Positions 36,121-44,279 of a stretch of DNA of 64,000 nt are shown here, in pieces. The notes under the pieces are model-generated. The model was not told the DNA's origin, did not search any database, and worked only from the letters and a program-made list of their open reading frames with translations. This DNA is from JAFAHD01 sp963772515 (lineage in GTDB: Bacteria; Vulcanimicrobiota; Vulcanimicrobiia; Eremiobacterales; Eremiobacteraceae), in the NCBI GenBank assembly GCA_963772515.1, contig CAVYXC010000002.1:744001-808000 (forward strand). The letters run 5' to 3'. Position numbers and translations under genes: made by a program. Numbering within the stretch: position 1 is the stretch's first letter; each line of letters begins with the position of its first letter.

Positions 36121-37011
36121 CTACGCCCGCGAGGGTTTCTTGCCGGCGTCCGCGGGCTTCTTCGCGGCGGGAGCGGCCGGCATCGGTTGGCGCTGGCCGA
36201 GCCAGATCATGACGACGCCGAGGATGACCATCGCGATGGTGAGATACTGCGCGCCCGTCAAGCCGAAGAGAATGATCCCGGGCTCGCGGTAGAACTCGAC
36301 GACCGTGCGCACCAGACCGTAACCGGCGATGAAGGCCCAAAAGACCGCTCCCGGCCTGAATATATCAGGCCGCGAACGGATCAGCCACACTAGCGGCAGC
36401 ACCACGAGCACCATGCCGATGCCTTCGAACAGCTGCGACGGGTAGCGATAGCCGGGGATGCCGGGGAAGAGGATGCCGACCGGCGAGTCGGTCACGCGGC
36501 CCGGAAGCTCGTCATTGATGAAGTTCGTGCAGCGCGTCAAGAAGATCGCGACCGGCATCCACAGCACAGCTTCGTCGAGCACTTTCCAGATCGAAAGTTT
36601 GATATGGTGCACGTAGATGGCCGCGCCCGCGATGCCGCCGAGCAGGCCGCCGTGGAACGCCATGCCGCCCGTCCAGATCGCGATGATCTGCAGCGGATTG
36701 GCGAGATAATAGTCCAGCGAATGGCCGCCGGCTGAAAGCGGCGTGAGCATGTCGGCGACGAGGAAGAAGAGGCGGCCGCCGATGATGATGCCGACCATCG
36801 TATAGACGATGAACTCCTGCGCCTGTTCGACCGTCAGTCCCGTGCGCGCGCGACTGCTCTTGCTTTGCAACTGGAGGTAGACGAGCAAGGCGCCGATAAC
36901 ATACGAAATCCCGTACCAGCGGATGCCGAAGTTCGGGCCGATGTGGATCGCGACCGGATCGATGTGCGGATAGGAGAACCAGTGACCGGCATCGAGAAGA
37001 ACGGCGAGCAA
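36121..37011 (-). CDS. lgt: Prolipoprotein diacylglyceryl transferase
   Basis: 296 residues. First enzyme of lipoprotein maturation, moving a diacylglycerol from phosphatidylglycerol to the lipobox cysteine. Multi-span protein with I-R-W-Y-G-I-S-Y near 29, G-G-R-L-F-F near 77 and the Lgt signature region R-C-T-N-F-I-N-D-E-L-P-G-R near 160. The TTG start at 37011 is supported by GGAGG seven bases upstream. The last 30 residues are a Lys/Pro/Ala tail of low complexity. It is divergent from ccdA. Its substrates include the many lipoproteins of this window, and lspA lies 1 kb away. Confidence 0.93.
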   Translation of the reverse strand: MLAVLLDAGHWFSYPHIDPVAIHIGPNFGIRWYGISYVIGALLVYLQLQSKSSRARTGLTVEQAQEFIVYTMVGIIIGGRLFFLVADMLTPLSAGGHSLDYYLANPLQIIAIWTGGMAFHGGLLGGIAGAAIYVHHIKLSIWKVLDEAVLWMPVAIFLTRCTNFINDELPGRVTDSPVGILFPGIPGYRYPSQLFEGIGMVLVVLPLVWLIRSRPDIFRPGAVFWAFIAGYGLVRTVVEFYREPGIILFGLTGAQYLTIAMVILGVVMIWLGQRQPMPAAPAAKKPADAGKKPSRA

Positions 37012-37058
37012 TCAATCACCTCCGGAACGACCCAAGAGCCTACAAGGAACCACGCCCG

Positions 37059-37868
37059 ATGAGCACCGCCGCCGGATCCGTCGAATCCGCGCCAGCCCCC
37101 ATCTCAGTCCGGCGAGAACTCCTCGCACACTCGATCGTCTTCGTGCTGGGGTTCACGCTGGTCTTCGTGCTGGCCGGGGCCTCGGCGAGCGCGTTGGGCG
37201 CGCTATTCAAAGAGCACCAAGTGCTCATCGCGCGCATCATCGGCGTCGTCATCATCCTTCTCGGGCTCAACATGATGGGCCTGTTCCGCATCCCGTTCCT
37301 CGCGATGGACAAGCGCTTGCATTTCGCGCACACGTCGACGTCGTATCCCGCGACGCTGGTGGCGGGGATCGGTTTCGCGGCCGGCTGGTCGCCGTGCATC
37401 GGCCCTGTGCTCGCCGCCGTGATCGCGCTCGCAGGCAGCACGAGCAGCGTCGGGCTCGGCGTCGCGTACCTGCTCGTGTATTCGCTTGGCTTGGGCATCC
37501 CGTTCATCTTGACCGGGCTGGCGCTCAACTACGTGTTGCCGGTGCTCAAACGATTCCGCCGTTATCTGCACACGATCGAGATCGTCGCCGGGTTGATCGT
37601 GGTCGGCATGGGCCTGATCCTCGTCACTAATTCGTTCTTGCGTTTCACCGGTTTTCTGTACAAAGAGTTTCCGGCGCTCGCCAACGTCGGCACGGGACCG
37701 GACATCGGCGGCGGCGCGTTGACCTTCGGCGCCGTGTTCCTCGCAGGCGTCGTGTCCTTCATCTCTCCGTGCGTGTTACCGCTAGTGCCGGCGTATATCT
37801 CGCTGCTCACGGGGCGCCGGCTCGAAACGCTGGTGGACGCCTACGAGGTCAAGCCTGCATCGGCGTAG
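37059..37868 (+). CDS. ccdA: CcdA/DsbD-type thiol transporter, circularly permuted
   Basis: 269 residues, about six to seven membrane spans. CcdA carries reducing power across the membrane through two membrane cysteines. In the usual order the S-P-C-V-L-P-L-V-P-A-Y hairpin comes first and G-W-S-P-C-I-G-P comes later. Here the protein begins with what is normally the second segment (H-S-I-V-F-V-L-G-F-T-L-V-F-V near 27), has G-F-A-A-G-W-S-P-C-I-G-P with Cys113 in the middle, and ends with F-I-S-P-C-V-L-P-L-V-P-A-Y with Cys238. All parts of the fold are present but rotated. The ATG follows AAGGAACC. It is probably functional, since both cysteines remain. Partners (thioredoxin-like proteins) are not in the window. 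Confidence 0.8.
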   Translation: MSTAAGSVESAPAPISVRRELLAHSIVFVLGFTLVFVLAGASASALGALFKEHQVLIARIIGVVIILLGLNMMGLFRIPFLAMDKRLHFAHTSTSYPATLVAGIGFAAGWSPCIGPVLAAVIALAGSTSSVGLGVAYLLVYSLGLGIPFILTGLALNYVLPVLKRFRRYLHTIEIVAGLIVVGMGLILVTNSFLRFTGFLYKEFPALANVGTGPDIGGGALTFGAVFLAGVVSFISPCVLPLVPAYISLLTGRRLETLVDAYEVKPASA

Positions 37869-37926
37869 AGCCCGCGGGCGCGACGCCAGGAAAAGCCCTC
37901 GGTAGCGAAGGAAAACAGTCAACGAC

Positions 37927-38445
37927 ATGTCGTTTGTCTTCTTTGTGGTGGCCGCGCTCGTCGTCGGACTCGATCAGCTCACCAAACACGCCATCGCGAC
38001 CCAGTTCTTGCCCGACGAGAGCCGCATCGTCGTGCCGCACGTGCTGTGGCTGACCTACGTGCAGAACCATCGCGGCGCGTTCGGGATGTTCGGCTCGCAT
38101 CCGTTGCTGTTGGCCGGCTTCGCCTTGGCCGTCGTGCTCGTGTTCTACTATTGGTACCGCCAGGACGGCGCGACGATGCTCACCCACATCGCGTTCGGCT
38201 TGATCTTGGGCGGTGCCGTCGGCAACATCCTCGATCGCGTGCGCCTCGGGTACGTCGTCGATTTCATCGATTTCAAGACGATCGGGTATCCGGTCTTCAA
38301 CGTCGCAGATTCGTCGATCACCATCGGCGTCGTCTTGCTGCTGCTGCGCATCTTGGTGCACGAACGCCGGCGCGAGCCCGACGCGGTGCCGGTCGCCGAG
38401 CCCGTGCCCTCGTCGCTTCCAGAACACAGTCCAGCCGAGCCGTGA
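37927..38445 (+). CDS. lspA: Lipoprotein signal peptidase (signal peptidase II)
   Basis: 172 residues, four membrane spans, cleaves the signal peptide just before the lipidated cysteine. The aspartate dyad lies in G-N-I-L-D-R near residue 102 and F-N-V-A-D-S near 128; D-Q-L-T-K near 16 and N-H-R-G-A-F near 50 are also typical. The C-terminal 25 residues are a Pro/Glu-rich tail. The TGA stop overlaps the GTG start of rluD, the same pairing as lspA-rluD in Bacillus. Confidence 0.94.
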   Translation: MSFVFFVVAALVVGLDQLTKHAIATQFLPDESRIVVPHVLWLTYVQNHRGAFGMFGSHPLLLAGFALAVVLVFYYWYRQDGATMLTHIAFGLILGGAVGNILDRVRLGYVVDFIDFKTIGYPVFNVADSSITIGVVLLLLRILVHERRREPDAVPVAEPVPSSLPEHSPAEP

Positions 38446-39417
38446 GCCAGACCGTCGCGTTCACGGCGACGGACACCGAAGCGGGCGGACGCTTGGACGC
38501 GGTGCTTGCGCAGCGCGCGCAACGCTCGCGCGCCGAGATGTCCGCGCTCATCCGCTCGGGTATGGTGCGCGTCGACGGCCGGCCGGCCAAACCGGCGCAT
38601 CACCTCAAACCCGGCGAGCGCGTGGAGGCGCTCCTGCCCGACCGCGGCGTGCGCGAACCTCAAGCGGAGACGATTCCGCTCGCCATCTTATACGACGACG
38701 AGGATATCGCAGTCGTCGACAAGCCGGCGGGCATGGCGACGCATCCGGCGCCTGGCAGCCGATCGGGCACGCTCGTCAACGCGTTGCTCGCGCGCATGGG
38801 CCCGTTGCCCGCGCTCGGCGACTCGGCGCGTCCGGGCATCGTGCATCGGTTGGACAAGGACACCTCGGGCCTGCTCGTTGTCGCCAAAAGCGAGCGCGCG
38901 ATGCGCGCGCTGTCCGCGGCCATCGCGGCGCATCACGTCGAACGCGAATACGACGCCGTGGTGTGGGGCGTGCCGCCCGCAGACAGCGGGGCGATCGACG
39001 CGCCGCTTGCGCGCGATCCCGCGTCGCGCACGCGCTTCGCGGTGCGGCATGAAGGCAAGCGAGCGGTGACGCACTACCGCACGGTCGAGACGTACAAGGT
39101 GCGCGCGCAACGCGATGCACGGTCGAATAAATTCGACCGCTCCATCGGGAAGTGAGGCGGCGTTGTTGCGCGTGACGTTGGAGACCGGGCGCACGCATCA
39201 GATCCGCGTCCATTGCGCGGCGATCGGCCACCCGATCGTCGGCGATCCGATCTATGGCGCAGGGTATCCCGGCATGGGGATCGAGCGCCAAGCGCTGCAC
39301 GCCGCGAGGCTGCGGTTCGTGCACCCGGTCAGCGGCGCGCCGCTCTCGTTCGATGCGCCCTGGCCCGACGATTTCGCCGCGCTTATCGCTCGGCTGCGCG
39401 ACGGCGCATCGGCGTGA
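38442..39417 (+). pseudogene. rluD: RluA/RluD-family 23S rRNA pseudouridine synthase, reading frame broken by one base
   Basis: The frame opens with an S4 domain (residues 13-70), followed by the catalytic H-R-L-D-K-D-T-S-G near 135-143 and K-R-A-V-T-H-Y near 210. It then enters the palindromic element at 39116-39145 and stops at 39155. The rest of the enzyme (V-T-L-E-T-G-R-T-H-Q-I-R-V-H, G-D-P-I-Y-G) continues one frame over to TGA at 39415. So the gene is complete in content but shifted by +1. Either the element inserted a number of bases not divisible by three, or a single extra base is a sequencing error. The GTG start overlaps the lspA stop; the end overlaps tgt. Which of the two explanations holds cannot be settled here. 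Confidence 0.85.
39116..39145 (+). repeat. Palindromic coding element, single copy in rluD
   Basis: 30-nt core: TGCA, the perfect-arm palindrome CGGTCGAATAAATTCGACCG at 39120-39139, then CTCCAT. The outer bases GATG and CATC extend the symmetry. Identical over 26 bases to the copy at 14296. Confidence 0.8.
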
Positions 39418-40529
39418 GCGCGTTCACCCTTGAGGCCACCGATGGCGGTGCCCGCGCCGGCACGTTGCGCACCGCGCACGGCGACGTTCAGACCCCGATC
39501 TTCATGCCGGTCGGAACGCAGGGGAGCATCAAAGGGCTCACGCCCGACGAACTGCTCGGCAGCGGCGCGCGCATCGTGCTGGCCAATGCCTATCATCTTT
39601 ATCTACGGCCAGGTGCCGACGTGATCGAGCGGGCCGGCGGCCTGCACGCCTTCATGAGCTGGCCCGGTGCCATCCTGACCGACAGCGGCGGTTTTCAAGT
39701 GTTCTCGCTCGCCACGCTCGGATCGGTGGATGATGAGGGTTACCATTTCGCATCGCATCTGGACGGCACGCGCCACACCTTCACGCCGGAGTCGGTCGTG
39801 CAGCTACAAGAGAGGCTGGGCAGCGACATCGCGATGGTGCTCGACGACGTCGCGCCCGCCGGCGTCGACGAGGAACGCGCACGCGAAGCGGCGGACCGGA
39901 CGCTGCGCTGGGCCGAGCGCGCGAAGCGAGCGCGCACGCGGGCCGATCAGCTGACCTTCGCGATCGTCCAAGGCTCGACGTACGAGTCGCTGCGGCGGGA
40001 GAACGCGCTCGCGCTAGCCGCACTGGACTTTCCTGGCTACGCGATAGGCGGGCTGTGGGTCGGCGAGGCGAAGAGCCGCAGTCTCGAGATGGTGGAGATC
40101 GCTAGCGCGGCGCTGCCGGCCGCCAAACCGCGCTACGTCATGGGCGTCGGCACGCCGGAGGATCTGCTCGCGTGCATCGGCCGCGGCGTGGACATGTTCG
40201 ACTGCGTGTATCCGACCCGTTGCGCGCGTCACGCGCTCGCGCTGACCGCCAACGGCCGGTTGAACCTGCGCAACGCGCGCTTCACGACCGACTTCGGGCC
40301 GCTGGACCCTGCGTGCGCCTGTCCGACGTGCACGCGCTTCTCGCGCGCATACCTCGCGCATTGCTTCCGCGCCAACGAGGCGCTCGCGCCGCGGCTCGTG
40401 AGCCTCCACAACATCTGGATGTTGGAGCAACTGAGCGCAGCAGCTCGGGCAGCGATCCTCGAGGGTCGTTTTTTGACCTGGCGGACCGGCGTGTTGGAAT
40501 CGTTGGGAGCCAAGCCGACCGAAGGATAA
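39414..40529 (+). CDS. tgt: Queuine tRNA-ribosyltransferase
   Basis: 371 residues. Exchanges guanine 34 for preQ1 in tRNAs with GUN anticodons. The catalytic aspartates are in T-D-S-G-G-F-Q-V-F-S near 90 and M-F-D-C-V-Y-P-T-R near 263. The zinc site is C-x-C-x-x-C (C-A-C-P-T-C) near 303 plus a later His. The GTG start at 39414 overlaps the rluD stop; the upstream extension of the frame is inside rluD. No other queuosine genes are in the window. Confidence 0.94.
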   Translation: MSAFTLEATDGGARAGTLRTAHGDVQTPIFMPVGTQGSIKGLTPDELLGSGARIVLANAYHLYLRPGADVIERAGGLHAFMSWPGAILTDSGGFQVFSLATLGSVDDEGYHFASHLDGTRHTFTPESVVQLQERLGSDIAMVLDDVAPAGVDEERAREAADRTLRWAERAKRARTRADQLTFAIVQGSTYESLRRENALALAALDFPGYAIGGLWVGEAKSRSLEMVEIASAALPAAKPRYVMGVGTPEDLLACIGRGVDMFDCVYPTRCARHALALTANGRLNLRNARFTTDFGPLDPACACPTCTRFSRAYLAHCFRANEALAPRLVSLHNIWMLEQLSAAARAAILEGRFLTWRTGVLESLGAKPTEG

Positions 40530-41279
40530 GTGGCCCGCACCTTGGAACGAATCGAACGTGTGAGTGATGCCGAAGCCGGCGCGCCGGTTCGGGATGTCGC
40601 GCAGGCCCTGCGGGAGCTGCGCGGTCGAATCGAACGGGCGTGCGCGCTCGCCGGCAGGGACGCATCCGCGATCCGCGTCCTTGCCGTCACCAAAGGCTTC
40701 GGGCCGGAGGCGATCGAGGCGGCTATCGAGGCGAACATCGCAGACATCGGCGAGAACTATTATCAGGAAGCGCAGGCGAAATTCGCCCGCGTCGCCTGGC
40801 CGTCGTCCTGCACGCGCCATTTCATCGGCCGGGTTCAACGAAACAAGGCGCGCAAGATCGCAGCCTTGTTCGACGTCGTCCAGACGGTTGACGGCATCGA
40901 GCTCGGCCACGCGCTCGATCGCGGCGCGGGCGAGGCAGGCAGGAAGCTTGACGTCTTGATCCAGGTCAACGTCGCGCACGACGACCGCAACGGCGTTTCG
41001 CCCGAGCAATGCCAGACGCTCGGCCGCGAGCTGTCCGCGCTGGCGCATTTGCGTCTGCGCGGCGTCATGGCGGTAGGGCCGGCAGACACATCCCAGTCGG
41101 CGGCGGCGTTCAAACGCGCGTCGCTCGCATACGACGAGCTCGCGCGCTCGCATCGCGACGTCGATCTGCTGTCGATGGGCATGTCTTCAGATCTCGAAGC
41201 GGCGGTCGCAAACGGTGCGACGATGGTGCGTGTGGGCACCGCGTTGTTCGGGCAGCGCCCCGCGAAAGGCAAGGTATAA
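40530..41279 (+). CDS. yggS: YggS/YlmE-family PLP homeostasis protein
   Basis: 249 residues, a PLP-binding alanine racemase-like barrel that buffers pyridoxal phosphate; it has no known catalytic reaction. The cofactor lysine is K55 in L-A-V-T-K-G-F, followed by I-G-E-N-Y-Y-Q-E, H-F-I-G-R-V-Q-R-N-K and the C-terminal S-M-G-M-S-S-D-L-E-A-A-V. The N-terminus is about 25 residues longer than usual. AAGGAT precedes the GTG start. It lies just before sepF, as ylmE does in Bacillus. Confidence 0.92.
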   Translation: MARTLERIERVSDAEAGAPVRDVAQALRELRGRIERACALAGRDASAIRVLAVTKGFGPEAIEAAIEANIADIGENYYQEAQAKFARVAWPSSCTRHFIGRVQRNKARKIAALFDVVQTVDGIELGHALDRGAGEAGRKLDVLIQVNVAHDDRNGVSPEQCQTLGRELSALAHLRLRGVMAVGPADTSQSAAAFKRASLAYDELARSHRDVDLLSMGMSSDLEAAVANGATMVRVGTALFGQRPAKGKV

Positions 41280-41284
41280 CGCTC

Positions 41285-41686
41285 ATGGGTGTATGGACGA
41301 GCATCGTCAACTCGATCGGGTTCCGCGATTCCGACGAGTTCGAGGATGACCTGTTCGACGAAGAGGGCAAGCCCAAGGTGGTCCCGATCAACGACGCGCG
41401 CGGTGCGCGGCGCATCGGCGTGTCCGTCTTCCATCCCAGGCAGTACGAAGAGGTGACGGACATCGCGGACAACCTGCGCGCCCGCCTGCTCGTCGTCGTC
41501 AACCTGGTGGGCGCCGATCGGGCCCTCTCGCAACGTGTGATCGACTTCCTCAGCGGCGTCGTCTACACGCTCGACGGCAAGATGCAGCGCCTGTCCGAGG
41601 GAATCTTCCTCTTCGTGCCGAGCAACGTCCAGGTCAACTCCAAAGAACCGGAACAGGCCGTCGGCGGCTCGTACGAGGCGTGGTAG
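41285..41686 (+). CDS. sepF: Cell division protein SepF
   Basis: 133 residues. SepF anchors and bundles FtsZ at the division septum. An N-terminal amphipathic membrane helix (W-T-S-I-V-N-S-I-G-F) and an acidic linker precede the SepF domain (about 45-125) with V-F-H-P-R-Q-Y-E-E-V-T-D-I-A-D-N-L, R-V-I-D-F-L-S-G-V-V-Y near 93 and G-I-F-L-F-V-P-S-N-V near 114. ATG at 41285, five bases after yggS. It is followed by divIVA, as in Gram-positive division clusters. Confidence 0.94.
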   Translation: MGVWTSIVNSIGFRDSDEFEDDLFDEEGKPKVVPINDARGARRIGVSVFHPRQYEEVTDIADNLRARLLVVVNLVGADRALSQRVIDFLSGVVYTLDGKMQRLSEGIFLFVPSNVQVNSKEPEQAVGGSYEAW

Positions 41687-41700
41687 CCGGAGAGCAGGTC

Positions 41701-42228
41701 ATGAAGATCACACCGGTCGACATCCAGCACAAGCAGTTCAAGAAATCGCTGCAAGGATACGCGCGCGAGGAGGTGGACTCGTTCCTCGACGAGATCATCG
41801 AGACGCTCGAGGTGGAGATCGACGAGCGCTCCAAGCTCGAAGCGCGCATCGGCGAGCTGCAAGAGAAAGTCGCGCAGTACAAGGCGATGGAAGAGAGCCT
41901 GCAGAGCGCACTTGTGCTCGCGCAGCGCACCGCCGATGAGGTTAAGGCCTCGGCGCACAAAGAAGCCGATCTCGTCAAGCAGCGAGCCAAGCTCGACCTC
42001 GACCAGGTGCTAGCGGACGTGCGCGCGCATATCGGCGATGCCAAGCGCGAGCTTCAGCGCCATAACGATCAAGTGGCAGCGGTCAAACAGAATCTACGCG
42101 CGTTCTTGGCGCGCCACAGCGCGCTGCTCGATGAAGAGGTCGCCGCGTCGCGGGATGCAGGGATGGTCCCGTCGATTCCGCTGCCGTCGGACACCGAGCA
42201 CGATATCATCATGCGCGAATCTTCCTAA
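41701..42228 (+). CDS. divIVA: DivIVA-domain protein
   Basis: 175 residues from the ATG at 41701, which has CCGGAGAGCAGG upstream. The conserved membrane-curvature domain is at the N-terminus (K-I-T-P-V-D-I, then F-K-K-S-L-Q-G-Y-A-R-E-E-V-D-S-F-L-D), followed by a long coiled coil (about 35-150) and a short hydrophilic tail. DivIVA proteins mark poles or septa and recruit division or cell-wall proteins. It closes the run lspA-rluD-tgt-yggS-sepF-divIVA and is convergent with the flagellar cluster 8 bases away. Confidence 0.92.
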   Translation: MKITPVDIQHKQFKKSLQGYAREEVDSFLDEIIETLEVEIDERSKLEARIGELQEKVAQYKAMEESLQSALVLAQRTADEVKASAHKEADLVKQRAKLDLDQVLADVRAHIGDAKRELQRHNDQVAAVKQNLRAFLARHSALLDEEVAASRDAGMVPSIPLPSDTEHDIIMRESS

Positions 42229-42236
42229 CGACCGCG

Positions 42237-42530
42237 TCAGCGGTAGACGCCGAACTCCAAAATCACGGGCCGCCCGCGCAGCACCAGGGTCCGGTAGGTG
42301 CGCGTCAGCGCCGTCATGACGAACGCTTTAACGGCAAGCCCGGCACGTAGCAGCGACCAGGCCCTTGCGCTCAGCGTGATGAGGTCGAGCGAGCTCTTCT
42401 GACCTCCGGCGGCTATGGCGAGCTCGTGGTCGTCGATGGTCTCGGGTGCGTCCGGAGGGGCCAGAGCGTTGGGGCCGTGGGCGACCACCTGCGCAAGATC
42501 GCGAGTGCCAGGCGAACGGCCGATGCTCAT
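42237..42530 (-). CDS. Hypothetical protein at the end of the flagellar-rod cluster
   Basis: 97 residues, not recognised. No signal peptide. The middle is polar and the C-terminal 45 residues contain a hydrophobic/basic helix (S-L-L-R-A-G-L-A-V-K-A-F-V-M) and strands. The ATG overlaps the sigma factor stop (ATGA), so the two are translated together, which supports a real gene connected with the cluster. Confidence 0.55.
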   Translation of the reverse strand: MSIGRSPGTRDLAQVVAHGPNALAPPDAPETIDDHELAIAAGGQKSSLDLITLSARAWSLLRAGLAVKAFVMTALTRTYRTLVLRGRPVILEFGVYR

Positions 42531-43291
42531 ACGTCCGCCGCCAGCAGCTCAAGCTTTGCACGCAACAACGCGATCGCGCGACCGTGCAGCTGAGAGATGC
42601 GCTGCTTGCTCACCCCGAGAACGCGTCCGATCTCTCCGAAGGTCGCACCCCGGCAGTAGAACGCGAGCACGATCGACCGCTCGCGGCGCGGTAAGCCGTC
42701 GACCGCGGCGGCGATGATCGCTTTGTGCGCTCGCTCGGCGGTCTCCGACGCGGGATCGCGCTGCGGCGATGCGAGGCGTTCCGAGATCGGCGGACTTTGT
42801 GCTCCGGCGCAGGGGCCATCGATCGACAACGAAGTGAGCTTGCCCGCCTCATGCACGGCGGCGAGCTTCGATCCGCTCAAGCTTGCGGTGCGCGCGGCTT
42901 CCCGATCGCTGGGCGCGTAGCCGGTGCGCTGCGCGACGATCCAGCGCGCCTCTTCGAGTGCGCGCGCATCGCGCCGCACGCGCTCTGGCACTGCGTCCAT
43001 GCGCCGTAAGCCGTTGAGCATGGCGCCGCGCACGATTCGTCCGGCCCATGATTCGAACGAGACGCCGAACGTAGGGTCGTAGCGATCGACCGCGCGCAGC
43101 AGGCCGACGCAGCCGTCGCCGACCAGATCCTCGTAGCTGAAATGCGAGGGAAGCCGGCGGCGGACCACCGTGGCGATACGGCGCACCAACGGCATCGCTG
43201 CCTCGCACAGCCGGTCGCGATCCTCGCGCGAACGCGTCGCCGCGTGGGTCGCCGCGAGCGCGTCAAGCGCCGCGCACGAGACCGCGATCAT
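42527..43291 (-). CDS. fliA: Sigma factor of the FliA/WhiG group
   Basis: 254 residues. Region 2 has F-S-Y-E-D-L-V-G-D-G-C-V-G-L-L-R-A-V-D-R-Y-D near 55-75 and the FliA-type R-I-V-R-G-A-M-L-N-G-L-R-R-M-D near 86-100, then P-E-R-V-R-R-D-A-R. Region 4 ends with L-G-V-S-K-Q-R-I-S-Q-L-H near 230. The R-G-A-M-L-x-x-L-R-x-x-D pattern separates this group from general sigma-70. FliA factors run late flagellar genes; WhiG drives sporulation genes. Overlaps by four bases both the gene before (43288) and after (42530). No FlgM-like anti-sigma factor is seen nearby. Confidence 0.85.
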   Translation of the reverse strand: MIAVSCAALDALAATHAATRSREDRDRLCEAAMPLVRRIATVVRRRLPSHFSYEDLVGDGCVGLLRAVDRYDPTFGVSFESWAGRIVRGAMLNGLRRMDAVPERVRRDARALEEARWIVAQRTGYAPSDREAARTASLSGSKLAAVHEAGKLTSLSIDGPCAGAQSPPISERLASPQRDPASETAERAHKAIIAAAVDGLPRRERSIVLAFYCRGATFGEIGRVLGVSKQRISQLHGRAIALLRAKLELLAADV

Positions 43292-43539
43292 GGATGAAGG
43301 CGCGCGAGCGCCTGCGCGAGCTCTCGTCCGATCCCAAAGCCGCCATCGCGTGCAAGCGCCAGCGCCAGGGCGTCGGCGAAAAACGAATGCATCAGATCGT
43401 CAGCGCCGCCATCTGCGTTGCCGTCCGTTTCGCTCGACGAATCCAAGCCGTGCATCCGCCCGAGGCCCATAGCATCGATCAGTGGGTGGATCATCACGGC
43501 TTCGAACTGCCGGCATGCGTCGAGCAGCACTGGGTCCAT
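43288..43539 (-). CDS. flgJ: FlgJ-like rod-binding protein
   Basis: 83 residues, equal to the N-terminal rod-binding domain of FlgJ without the muramidase half. The pattern A-C-R-Q-F-E-A-V-M-I-H-P-L-I-D-A-M near 8-24, then a polar loop, and A-D-A-L-A-L-A-L-A-R-D-G-G-F-G-I-G-R-E-L near 55-74 matches the family. The domain assists assembly of the flagellar rod. It lies between flgG and the sigma gene, with a 4-base overlap to the latter. Confidence 0.75.
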   Translation of the reverse strand: MDPVLLDACRQFEAVMIHPLIDAMGLGRMHGLDSSSETDGNADGGADDLMHSFFADALALALARDGGFGIGRELAQALARLHP

Positions 43540-43544
43540 CGTCG

Positions 43545-44279
43545 CTAGCCGCGCTCGAGGTTGTTCGCCAGACGCAGCATCTCGTCGGCGGCCTGCACGC
43601 TTTTCGCATTGGCCTCATACGCACGCTGCGCAGCCAGCACCGACATCATCGCGTTGACGACGTTGACGTTCGCGCGCTCGAGGCAGCGTTGCCGCAGCTT
43701 GCCGAAACCGCCTGAATCGGGCGCACCGCGCAGTACCGGCCCGGTGTCTCGAGAAGCGTAGAAGAGGCCGTCGTCCTCGAGGCGCAAGCCTGAGAGGTTC
43801 GCGAACGAGCACAATCTCACGCGGCCGGCGTCGACGGGGGCGGGTTTGCCTGCGACGCGAGCGTGTATGCGGCCGTCCTGATCGAACGTCACCGCCAGCG
43901 TGCCGGCCGGCAAGCGGACGTGCGCGAGCGCCGCGTTGTTCGGCAAGCGTAGGGCGCCCGCCGTATCTCTCGTGAAATTGCCCGCACGCGTGTAGGCGAC
44001 GGCGCCCGAGGCCGTGCGCACTTCGAACAGCCCTTCGCCGTCGATCGCGAGATCGAAATCGTTACTGGTCGGGTCGAGCTTGCCTTGCGAGAACAGGCGC
44101 GCGGAGCGCTGCGAGAGCGCGCCCATCCCGCGGCCATCGGGTCCGATGAGCGAGGCGAACTCAGGCCTGTCAGCGCGAAAACCTGGCGTGTCGACATTGG
44201 AGAGGTTGGCAGCGATGATGTCGAGCACGTTTTGCTGCGCGGCCATGCCGGACGCGCCTGCCGCCAATGCGCGGTTCAT
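43545..44279 (-). CDS. flgG: Flagellar rod/hook-basal body protein, FlgG-like
   Basis: 244 residues. The N-terminal flagellar rod motif (M-A-A-Q-Q-N-V-L-D-I-I-A-A-N-L-S-N-V-D-T near 12-31, then P-G-F-R) and the C-terminal FlgG-type helix (A-M-M-S-V-L-A-A-Q-R-A-Y-E-A-N near 210-224) are both present, with the central F-D-L-A-I-D-G-E-G-L-F domain near 79. These proteins polymerise to form the rod that crosses the envelope. It overlaps the upstream flgF-like gene by four bases. Confidence 0.88.
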   Translation of the reverse strand: MNRALAAGASGMAAQQNVLDIIAANLSNVDTPGFRADRPEFASLIGPDGRGMGALSQRSARLFSQGKLDPTSNDFDLAIDGEGLFEVRTASGAVAYTRAGNFTRDTAGALRLPNNAALAHVRLPAGTLAVTFDQDGRIHARVAGKPAPVDAGRVRLCSFANLSGLRLEDDGLFYASRDTGPVLRGAPDSGGFGKLRQRCLERANVNVVNAMMSVLAAQRAYEANAKSVQAADEMLRLANNLERG

